From: Hevea brasiliensis
Taxonomy: Eukaryota; Streptophyta; Magnoliopsida; Malpighiales; Euphorbiaceae
Direction: 5' to 3'
NCBI RefSeq assembly: GCF_030052815.1
Contig: NC_079510.1
Coordinates: 29,341,823 to 29,405,822, forward strand
DNA length: 64,000 nt
Shown: piece by piece, positions 1 through 7,916 of the stretch
How the letters are laid out: each line of letters begins with the position of its first letter
Position numbering within the stretch: position 1 is the first letter of the stretch
Notes under the pieces: generated by a model
What the model saw: the letters and a program-made list of their open reading frames with translations, nothing else
What the model was told of the DNA's origin: nothing
Database searches by the model: none
Program-made: the position numbers and the translations under genes

Positions 1-760
1 CAAGAAATTTAAATTGCATGAAATTAAAATCAACTTAGATCAAGGAACCAGAGGTTGATGACAAAAATTTAAATTGCATGAAATTAAAATCAACTTAGAT
101 CAAGGAACCAGAGGTTGATGACAGAAATTTAAATTGCATGAAATTAAAATCAACTTAGATCAAGGAACCAGAGGTTGATGACAGAAATTTAAATTGCATG
201 AAATTAAAATCAACTTAGATCAAGGAACCAGAGGTTGATAACAAGAAATTTAAATTGCATGAAATTAAAATCAACTTAGATCAAGGAACCAGAGGTTGAT
301 GACAAGAAATTTAAATTGCATGAAATTAAAATCAACTTAGATCAAGGAACCAGAGGTTGATGACAGAAATTTAATTTGCATGAAATTAAAATCAACTTAG
401 ATCAAGGAACCAGAGGTTGATAACAAGAAATTTAAATTGCATGAAATTAAAATCAACTTAGATCAAGGAACCAGAGGTTGATGACAGAAATTTAAATTGC
501 ATGAAATTAAAATCAACTTAGATCAAGGAACCAGAGGTTGATAACAGAAATTTAAATTGCTGGAAATTAAAATCAACTTAGATCAAGGAACCAGAGGTTG
601 ATGACAGAAATTTAAATTGCATGAAATTAAAATCAACTTAGATCAAGGAACCAGAGGTTGATAACAAGAAATTTAAATTGCTGGAAATTAAAATCAACTT
701 AGATCAAGGAACCAGAGGTTGATGACAGGAAATTTAAATTGCTGGAAATTAAAATCAACT
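1..760. repeat. 60-bp tandem array, about 12.7 copies
   Basis: Head-to-tail copies of a 60-62 bp AT-rich unit containing AAATTGCATGAAATT and ACCAGAGGTTGATGAC; the array begins before the window. Units differ by one or two bases. In the right half the junction alternates GATAAC/GATGAC and an ATGAA to TGGAA variant recurs in alternate units, which suggests a 120-bp dimeric higher-order period. It lies 3' of a minus-strand Tat-type pol. Tat-lineage 3' untranslated regions are known to contain hypervariable tandem repeats, so it probably belongs to that element. Confidence 0.95.
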
Positions 761-1475
761 TACAAAGCAAGTCTAACCCTGACACATGAAGTTCTTCCCT
801 GATGAAGTGTACTTAACAAGATACCGAAGGCCGATGATTAATGGAAAAGGAGTTGCAAGACTTGGCCCATGACCATCAAGGCTTCAAATGCCCCTCTTCT
901 GTTCCCGATTTTTCTTCTTATTTTATGGAAAGCGCCCTTGCGGGTTTTCACTTTCTTTCCGTCCATTCAACCAGAAGCGCCCTTTAGGGTTTTCACCTCT
1001 AGTTTTTTTTTTTTTTTTTTTTGAAGGCCACTTCCTGCAAATCTCATAATAAAGTACGTGAGGTTATCAATTTTCGAATTCAAATCTTATGGCAAAAATT
1101 TTAACTAATCAATAGCGCGTTAAACAAAGAGAAAGGATAGCATTAAAAAGTGGGTAAACGGGAAAACAAAAACAGGAGGAATGAAGTATAACTTTATTAG
1201 GAAAAATAGACTTTCAAAGGAGAAGAAAAAGGTATAAAGATAGATCTCACATATTCCTTTTAGTTGGTTTTGAAGTCTTTTAACTGCCATTATTTCAAGT
1301 TCTCTGCAGCCTCATGCCATAATGGTCTCTTCTCCATCCTTGGTTTCATACCCTCTTCCTTATTTCTCCACTTTGGTTCTTGGGGCGCCCTTTCGGGTTT
1401 TCACTCCAAGTTTTTTGTTTTTTTGTTTTTTTTTTTTTTCAGGACGCCCTTTCGGGTTTTCGTCCTTTACTCATT
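761..1475 (-). other. 3' untranslated spacer of the Tat element
   Basis: No convincing ORF; the 73-aa plus frame at 1264-1485 is low-complexity. The stretch lies between the end of integrase and the tandem array. Four dispersed copies of a 20-bp motif (932-951, 977-996, 1385-1404, 1443-1464) read on the minus strand as GAAAACCC, a 4-nt loop, GGGCG. Poly(T) tracts are near 1003-1022 and 1427-1439. This is consistent with the long 3' region of Tat elements. Confidence 0.6.
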
Positions 1476-1962
1476 TTATGCATAGTACCTCTTAACAGTG
1501 TCGGCATTCACGGGTCTTGGGAATTCTTCACCGTCCATATGGGTCAAGATTAAGGCTCCTCCGGAAAATGCCTTTTTAACCACATAGGGTCCCTCATAAG
1601 TTGGTGACCATTTGCCCCGGGGATCGTTTTGGTTTGACAGCACTTTCTTCAACACTAGGTCCCCGGGTTGGAATTCACGTAGGCGAACACCTTTATCAAA
1701 TGCCCTAGCCATTCTCCTCTGGTATAATTGCCCATGACATGTCTTTGTTAACCTTTTTCGTCCAAAGAAACTTAATCGATCCAACCTTGATCGGATCCAT
1801 TCTCGATTCATCAATCCCACGATTCCTTCGTAATCCTAAAGGAAGGAATTTCGACCTCAAGGTAATATCTGCTTCCATCCCGTAGACCGGTGAGTATGGA
1901 GTTGCCCGGTTGAGGTTCTTACTAAGTCCGGTATGCGTGAAGAGCATAGGGAAGCATATCAT
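1476..1962 (-). pseudogene. integrase C-terminal part, frameshifted
   Basis: Two overlapping minus frames continue the integrase of the ORF at 1922-3880. The 1705-1962 frame holds a recognisable TPYSPVYGMEA motif, which in these integrases follows the catalytic core. The 1476-1820 frame gives the C-terminal DNA-binding part, with FQPGDLVLKKV and the GPY/F-type motif GKWSPTYEGPYVV, ending at a stop about 20 residues after the HMDGEE segment. No chromodomain follows, which fits Tat and excludes chromoviruses. At least two frameshifts separate these pieces from the core, so no functional protein is expected. Confidence 0.85.
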
Positions 1963-3880
1963 GCCAATCCCTATATGTGACCGTCATTTTCCGGATTATC
2001 CTCTTGAGGTTCTTGTTTGCGGCTTCTACCGCTCCATTCATCTGGGGACGGTACGGGGAGGAATTGAGATGCCGGATTTTGTATTGATCACATAATTCCT
2101 GAATCTTCGGACCATTCAAGTTCTTGGCATTATCAGTGACAATTTCATTCGGGAGACCATGCCGGCAGATGATGTTGCTTTTGAAGAATTTAAGGAACGT
2201 GTTCTGCGTGATGTGAGCATACGACGTTGCTTCGACCCATTTGGAGAAATAGTCGATGGCCACTAGGATGAATCTGTGCCCATTGGATGCCTTAGGATTG
2301 ATAGGACCAATCACATCGATGCCCCACATTGCGAAAGGCCATGGTGAGACGAGGTTGAACAGTTTATGAGGTGGGACGTTTATCGGATCGGCATAGATCT
2401 GACACTTATGGCACTTCCGGAAATACTCGATGCTATCCTTCTCCATTGTGGTCCAAAAATACCCACGTCGCATGATTTGCTTAGCCATCACGTGTCCATT
2501 GGCATGGGTCACACAATTTCCCTCATGCGTCTCAAAGAGGATTCTCTTTGCTTCTTTTGCATCTACGCATCTCAGTAATTCGCCGTTGGAGCTCCTCTTG
2601 TATAGGGTTTCTCCACTGGGGAAGTATCCCAATGCTAATCTCCAAATCATCTTCTTTTCATTTTTGGTTGCCCCTGAGGGGAATTCTCTGGTTCTACAGT
2701 AGACCAGGATGTCATGATACCAAGGCTTTCCATCGGGCTCTTCTTCAATCGTGAAGCAATAAGCTGGCTCATCCCTTGCTTTAACCCTCAATGTTTGAGT
2801 TGTCTGCCCTTCTTCCATTTGAGCCATAATGGCCAGAGTAGCTAAAGCATCAGCAAATTGATTCTTGTCCCTGCTAAGATGAGTGAAAGAGATTTCTTCG
2901 AATTCCTTGATCAGCTCCAGTAAGTACTTCTGATATGGGATCAACTTGGGATCCTTAGTTTGCCATTCTCCCTTGACTTGATAAATTATCAGAGCCGAGT
3001 CTCCGTACACCTCCAACTTTCTGATTTTCATTTCGATAGCAGCTTGTAGACCCATCACACAAGCTTTATACTCTGCGACATTGTTGGTACAGTCAAACCT
3101 CAACTTGACAGCTATCGGGAAGTGTTTTCCGTCGAGGATACCAAGATACTCGATTCCGTTTCCGGATAAATTGACTGCTCCATCAAAATACATTTCCCAT
3201 ACATCGGCTGGCCCCTCCTCTTCGCAGTCTGCTTCATTAATATGCTCATCAGGGAACTCAAAATCCAGAGCTTCATAATCCTGGATAGGATTTTCTGCTA
3301 GGAGGTCAGCAATTACGCTGCCTTTCACCGCTTTCCTGGTCATGTAGACTATGTCGTACTGGGAGAGTATAACCTGCCACTTGGCTATCCTTCCTGGCAC
3401 GAATGGGCTCTCGAATACATATCTAATAGGATCCATCCTGGAGATGAGCCATGTCTTGTGATTCAACATGTAGTGCTTGAGGCGATTTGCTGTCCAGGCT
3501 AACGCGCAGCAAGTCTTTTCTAAGGAAGAGTACCTTGACTCACAATCATTGAACTTCTTACTCAGGTAATAAATGGCCCTCTCTTTTCGGCCGGTATCAT
3601 CATGTTGTCCCAAAACACATCCCATCGAGTTCTGCTGGACTGCCATGTACAGTATCAAAGGCCTGCCTGCCACAGGTGGAACCAATACTGGTGGATTTGA
3701 CAGATACTGCTTGATTTTCTCAAAAGCCTCTTGACAAACTGAATCCCATTGAGTAGAGTTATTTTTCCGGAGTAATCTGAAAATAGGCTCAGCTTTGGCA
3801 GTAAGATTAGAAATAAACCTCGAAATGTAGTTCACTTTTCCTAAAATCGCGCACCTCCCTTCTGCTTTTGGGGATGGCAT
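1922..3880 (-). pseudogene. pol fragment: RT connection, RNase H, second (archaeal-like) RNase H, integrase
   Basis: A 652-codon open frame. Residues about 1-75 are the RT end/connection; 76-200 are the first RNase H-like domain (MGCVLGQHD, AIYYLSKKF, WLISRMDPI), which lacks the usual acidic catalytic start. Residues 228-350 are a second RNase H with D233 (YFDGA), E270 (NNVAEYKA), D294 (YGDSA) and D344 (FADALATLA), the catalytic set expected for the archaeal-like domain of Tat elements. Integrase follows: an H2C2 zinc finger at about 452-493 (HEGN...KCHKC), then D522, D583 and E619 of the DDE triad. The true reading frame enters from RT upstream, so the first Met is not a biological start. 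The frame ends at a premature stop after HAYRT. Confidence 0.92.
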
Positions 3881-4894
3881 TTCTTGAATAGCTCGAACCT
3901 TGTCGGATCTAATTCTAGCCCTTTCTCGCTTACTATGAATCCCAACATCGTCCCCGATTTAGCTCCGAATATGCATTTAGCTGGGTTCAGCTTCAAGTGT
4001 TATTTCCTGAGCCTTTCGAATACCCTCCTCATCACCTGAACGTGGCTCTCTTCTCCTGGATTTAATGATCATATCATCCACGCATTCTCCAATTCTTTAT
4101 GCATCATGTCATGGAATAATGTGACCATTGCGCGCTGGTAAGTAGCCCCTGCATTTTTCAACCCGAAGGGCATGACCCGATAGCAGAATACTCCCCATTG
4201 AGTGATGAAAGCAGTTTTATCCTTGTCTTCTTCGTCCATTGGGATCTGATTGTACCCTGATGCCCCATCAATACACGAACACCTGCCCAATCCCGCAGCA
4301 TTGTCAACTAACACATCAATGTGGGGGAGAGGGAAATCGTCTTTCAAGCTAGCTTTATTAAGGTCCCTGTAGTCAACGCACACTCTGACTCTCCCGTCTT
4401 TCTTCATTACCGGAACGACGTTAGCCACCCATTGGGGATATTTGACCACTTCCAAGAATCCGGCGTCATACTGTTTCTTGACTTCATCCCGAACCTTGAG
4501 CAGTGTGTCGGGATTCATTCTCCTTAGTTTCTGCTTCACCGGAATTGTTCCTGGGATTAAGGGAATTTTGTGCGTTACTATCTGAGGGTCCAAACCCACC
4601 ATATCATCATAGCTCCAGGAAAATACATCGAGGAATTCTTTAAGCAGACTGATCATATCTCCCAATTCCTCACTCTCCACTACCTTAAGTTCCCTTTTTA
4701 CTTCCTCCGTGCCTAAGTTTATTGTGCGCGTTTCGTTTTCACAAGGCACGAGGGAGGGTTCATCTTTTTCATCGTCTTCTTGTGTAAGTTCTTCCTCAGA
4801 ATCACTTGAAGTAATGGCAGTTATGGGGATTTCAAAATTAACCAGAGGAATTTCTGAGTCTATTGGATTGTTAGGTGTTAATTGATGAATGGTC
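3881..4894 (-). pseudogene. reverse transcriptase, exon downstream of the candidate intron
   Basis: Open frame from the inferred 3' splice site (4894) to a stop at 4069, then continuing in shifted frames to 3881. It starts with an acidic linker (SSDSEEELTQEDDE), then SWSYDDMVGLD, KQKLRRMNPD, VMKKDGRVRVCVDYRDLNKA, FPLPHIDVLVD and VMPFGLKNAGATYQRAM, which are canonical Ty3/gypsy RT blocks. A frameshift near 4090 falls just before the catalytic block, which reads CVDDMI in the next frame instead of YVDD. Another at about 3905 precedes RAIQEMPSPK. The frame uses no local ATG, as expected if it is expressed only by splicing or readthrough from gag-protease. It is non-functional now. Confidence 0.88.
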
Positions 4895-5077
4895 CTGAAT
4901 GAATAAAGAATAGAACATGTTATAAGGATGGAATTAAAAAGGAAAGAAAGAGAGTATTGGATTTAAAATGCGCTATCAACTCATTAATATTAATGCCATA
5001 AGAAAAGGTTCATTTACAGTATTACACTTGTCACCATGGACAAAATGATCAAGTGTAGATAACCAGAGGTACTTTAC
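4895..5077 (-). other. candidate 183-nt intron between protease/G-patch and RT
   Basis: On the minus strand the upstream ORF reads TTCGAGTAA (stop 5076-5074). A GA|GTAAAG donor overlaps the stop (GT at 5077-5076). The acceptor is TTTATTCATTCAG|GACC, with AG at 4896-4895 after a U-rich tract. Joining 5078 to 4894 makes codon GA+G = Glu and enters exactly the frame of the RT exon, removing the stop. The segment is U-rich. Ogre/Tat elements are known to splice an intron at this position. Splicing here is inferred. Confidence 0.7.
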
Positions 5078-5718
5078 TCGAAATTGAGTACAGGGATATC
5101 CTCCGTTGTCCAGTTGTTCAGCTCTTGCCCCTCAGTCATTGGCGAGACTAGGGCCTCATACAAGGAGTCTAGTTGGATGACATCGATGGATGGATCATCG
5201 GGTGATTCTTCTGTATTTGCCGGATGTTGAATGACCGGTTTGGTGAAGATCTCCGTGATTCTCGGGACTACTTTCATCTTTCCCATCTTCTGGTCAAACC
5301 TCTGATCCCGAAGTATTTTCCTCATCCAGAATCGCCCATCCACGAGGGCATCCTCCTCATATCCCAAACCACTACGGCCCACCTTCTGAATAGCCGGTAT
5401 GGGTTCCACGATCCCTTGCAAGGCGGTGCCCAAGCCTTTCCCCTCTTGATACCCATTCCTCGACATCACTTTGGCCACCATAGCCATAGCCCCCTCCTTC
5501 CCGGTATCTTGCAGTTCAAGGGCCTGGAAAGAACTCTCCAATGATTCTTCGGCCGCTTCCACATAAGGAAGTGATTGCGGCTTGGTGACCAGTATGGCTT
5601 CTTCGCCTACGGTGATGATTTTTGTCCTTAATGTATTTGATCTTACGGTGCAAAGTTGAAGGAACGATTCGCGGAATGGATCCATGGCCTCCCAACGAGA
5701 TAGTGTAAGCCGGCTCAA
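5074..5718 (-). pseudogene. protease-RT linker with G-patch domain
   Basis: Frame of 214 codons overlapping the protease frame. Its N-terminal 20-30 residues are out-of-frame protease sequence; the real coding entry is near 5600, where a frameshift joins the protease C-terminus to ITVGEEAILV. PYVEAAEESLESSFQALEL follows, then a G-patch: VMSRNGYQEGKGLGTALQGI with the spaced glycines that define the family. G-patches bind RNA or activate DEAH helicases in host proteins and occur after the protease in some retroviruses and in Tat-like elements. The frame ends at 5074 in a stop that overlaps the candidate 5' splice site. The shifted junction with the protease makes it a pseudogene. Confidence 0.82.
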
Positions 5719-6082
5719 TGTTCATCACCTGGAACGTGATGTTGAAGGTACATGCACCGACTTGGATTGGCAAGTCAATGTCTCCCAGCACCTCTCTCCT
5801 GGTACCGTCAAAGGCTCTTACCACCATCGCGCTCTGACGTATATGCGATTGGTCGACCGGTAGCCTGGCTAAGGTTGCGCTAGGCAGTACATTAAGGGCC
5901 GATCCGTTATCGATGAGAACTTTGGCCACTATACAACCCTTGCACTTCACAGTTACATGTAGAGCTTTATTGTGCCCTAAGCCTGCGGGATCTACCTCCT
6001 CTTCAGAAAAGGCTACAAAGTTGGAAGCCTGGATTTGTTCTACTATCTTCTCAAAGCCCCCAGGTGTGATGTCGGGGTTCAC
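5516..6082 (-). pseudogene. retroviral-type aspartic protease of the Tat element
   Basis: The frame contains NPDITPGGFEKIVEQI, which links gag to protease, then VLIDNGSALNVLPSATLARL, the active-site segment (D-N-G in place of D-T/S-G, common in plant Tat proteases). VRAFDGTRREVLGDIDLPI follows, then the flap-like region and a degenerate LLGRPWIH counterpart (ISLGGHGSIP). It is normally released from Gag-Pol and cleaves the polyprotein. A frameshift at about 6080 separates it from the gag end, and another at about 5600 separates it from the G-patch frame, so the last 35 codons are off-frame. The catalytic Asp is still encoded. Confidence 0.85.
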
Positions 6083-6375
6083 AAAGGCTTGATCCAGATT
6101 CTCTGCAAGGCTTGTCGGTGGACTTGAGCTCGGGATCGGTGATACAGTGAAATTCGGGCAGGTGTCTTCCTCAATTGCTCCACTACATCATACTCACTCT
6201 GTTTCATTATTTGGAGCAGTAGTTCTTCTTCTTCTTTATGTTCAGTAGGTTCTACTTCCCCTGCTTTCTCAACCTCCTCTTCTGTATTTTTTGATGACTC
6301 TCCCATTTTTACTTTCCCTTTCTTCTTCTCTCTTTCTTCGTTCCCGTAAAACCTCCCACTTCGAGTTATAAACTC
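6079..6375 (-). pseudogene. gag C-terminus / gag-protease junction
   Basis: Minus-strand frame. It can be read upstream of the ATG at 6306 as EFITRSGRFYGNEEREKKK (from 6375), matching the (M)TRSGR-like motif seen at this point in Tat Gag. From 6306 the protein is acidic (EEEVEKAGEVEPTEHKEEEE), then carries the conserved LLQIMKQSEYDVVEQLRKTPARISL and HRQALQR. A frameshift then breaks the link to the protease frame. The capsid and nucleocapsid parts of Gag are absent: beyond 6375 the sequence enters a 19-bp duplication and unrelated LTR-like DNA, which marks a deletion or rearrangement of the element's 5' half. Confidence 0.78.
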
Positions 6376-6395
6376 GACTTCGAGTTATAAACTCG
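6358..6395. repeat. 19-bp perfect tandem duplication at the truncation edge
   Basis: ACTTCGAGTTATAAACTCG occurs twice head to tail (6358-6376, 6377-6395). The unit is itself near-palindromic (CGAGTTATAAACTCG). Nineteen is not a multiple of three, so the duplication breaks the gag frame. It sits exactly where recognisable Tat gag ends, and may be a scar of the event that removed the 5' part of the element. Confidence 0.85.
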
Positions 6396-6597
6396 ACTTC
6401 CCCTGCCTACCAATCCCTCCTCTTTCTGATCTCTTTTACATGTTCTTTCCGACCTTTCATGCTGGTCTCCCACCTTCCGATCTACTATTCCGATCTTTTC
6501 CCTTCTTCAGGTCCGGTCTGGTCAAAGCATTAATTATCCCTCGATTCCCGAAGCATTCGCTTCGTTTTCTGCTCAGCAATAAATGTTCATTTTCCCC

Positions 6598-6605
6598 TAT
6601 ATATA
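6598..6605 (+). promoter_or_regulatory. TATA-like box in LTR-like DNA
   Basis: CCCCTATATATACTCC on the plus strand, followed by a pyrimidine-rich leader (6626-6672). Arrangement and composition resemble a plant LTR U3 promoter. A similar TATA plus pyrimidine leader, on the other strand, precedes the accessory ORF at 57801. Confidence 0.4.
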
Positions 6606-7111
6606 CTCCTGTCGACAGAGACATTTCTTTCATCTGATTTTCCTCTCTTCCTTTCTTACTTTCCCTGTTCTAGCTGCTCCGGTGGAAGTTCTGGCTATAA
6701 CTGTGGCTTTGATCTTTTTCCGATGGACTTCTTTACTCACCGACTGAAAATTTACGATCCCGGTGATCGAATGACCTTAACTGACGATGGTGAGAGGACT
6801 GGATTTGACCGATCTGTATTGCGGACCTTGGTTGTACCGATCTCGCGTCGCTCAACTGAGTTCATTCGGTTTCTCATCACATTGAGTGTTCCGACAGCGG
6901 TTTTCCTCCACATTGGGTGTTCCGACAGCGGGTCGGTTTCGGGTGGTAACATCGGTGACGATGTCTCTCATCTTCATGGGAGTCATAGTCACCCCATCTG
7001 AGCTGCACATCTATCCGATGTCAACAGCCGGTCTCCTGGTCAAACACGTCTTTTGATTCAGCCACGAGACTAGGCTTTGACATAGGCCTTTTAGATAGGA
7101 TGTTCCACCGG

Positions 7112-7340
7112 TCTCTAGAGATCGTCCAAATGATGTAATCCTAAAATGTAATCAGATCTCTAGAGATCGCCCAAATGATGTAGTTAGACCTTTATTGTAG
7201 TCCGATCCCTAGGGATCGCCCAAATGATGTATTTTATTTTCAATGCAATCCGATCTCTAGAGATCACAGAAATGATGTGATCCAATTTTAGTGTAATCCG
7301 ATCCCTAGAGATCGCTCAAATGATGTAATCCGATCTTTTG
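7112..7340. repeat. five tandem units carrying a 14-bp palindrome
   Basis: Units start at 7112, 7157, 7206, 7254 and 7302 (period 45-49 bp). Each begins with a palindromic core, either GATCTCTAGAGATC or GATCCCTAGGGATC, followed by a conserved AAATGATGTA block. The T-to-C and A-to-G changes occur on both arms together in the third unit, keeping the palindrome; the last unit has only one arm changed. Confidence 0.9.
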
Positions 7341-7605
7341 AAAATAAAGACTTTATTTTATCGGTTATCATCTTATTATTTTTGCATTGATTATTTTCCG
7401 ATCTCTAATGTGGTTATCCGATCTGGTTCTTTACCTGAATGACACTTAACTGATCCTTTATTCAAAATATTTAACTTATTATGCCGATCTCCAATTAACC
7501 GATCTCTGAACATTCGGATATTTGAGATAAGTGTCGAACAATTTGTCGAGTCCCACCAATCGATGCGCTGCCTAGAACCTCGCGAGCATTAAATGCTCGG
7601 ACTAG

Positions 7606-7614
7606 TATAAATAG
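7606..7614 (+). promoter_or_regulatory. TATA box (TATAAATAG)
   Basis: ACTAGTATAAATAGGGG on the plus strand, with a CT-rich leader about 30-80 bp downstream. A typical plant LTR promoter layout. No ORF follows before the truncated chromovirus LTR. Confidence 0.5.
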
Positions 7615-7916
7615 GGGTGGGAGGGTTAGCCAGTTGTTCTCTCATTCCATTTTCAATCCCCTGCTCACAACTTCGAAGTTCTCTCGTTTTCTCAAGTTCT
7701 TCCAACGCCGATCAGACTCCGGTAAGGGCTTTAACGAATGTTAGGTCTTAGCATTGATTCAATTCCTTTTAAGGAGAGTTCGGAAATATGGTCATCTGGT
7801 AAAGAAAAATGAAGAGAAATCGGAAATGTCATTGGCTGGCCCAGGGAGACCTAGTGCTGGGGATCAGTTTCAAAGTCTTGTTGATTTTGGGGATCGGCCA
7901 AAATATGGTGTCGACA

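Larger units (their letters stand above)
761..6400 (-). mobile_element. Tat-lineage Ty3/gypsy retrotransposon, degenerate, minus strand
   Basis: In sense order (decreasing coordinates): gag C-terminus, aspartic protease, G-patch, candidate intron, reverse transcriptase, RNase H, second RNase H, integrase. This order and the extra RNase H mark the Tat/Ogre branch of Ty3/gypsy. Several frameshifts break pol (about 5600, 4090, 3905, 1930 and 1840). Most of gag, the primer-binding site and a clear 5' LTR junction are missing. The 3' LTR would lie left of the window. The element is dead for protein function. Confidence 0.88.
6400..7916. repeat. LTR-like region ending in TGTCGACA
   Basis: No believable ORF. 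The region is rich in CCGATCT words, has two TATA-like boxes on the plus strand, a palindromic tandem array (7112-7340), and ends in GGTGTCGACA at 7916. Immediately after, the chromovirus LTR starts mid-sequence. The end fits an LTR terminus (minus strand TGTCGACACCATATTTTGG). It could be the 5' LTR of the minus-strand Tat element next to it, but the TATA boxes point the other way, so orientation and ownership are open. No matching second LTR is in the window. Confidence 0.5.

Noticed and set aside
1..760. Regular 60-bp repeats suggesting a CRISPR array
   Set aside because: Whole units repeat without unique spacers, and the context is a plant retrotransposon.
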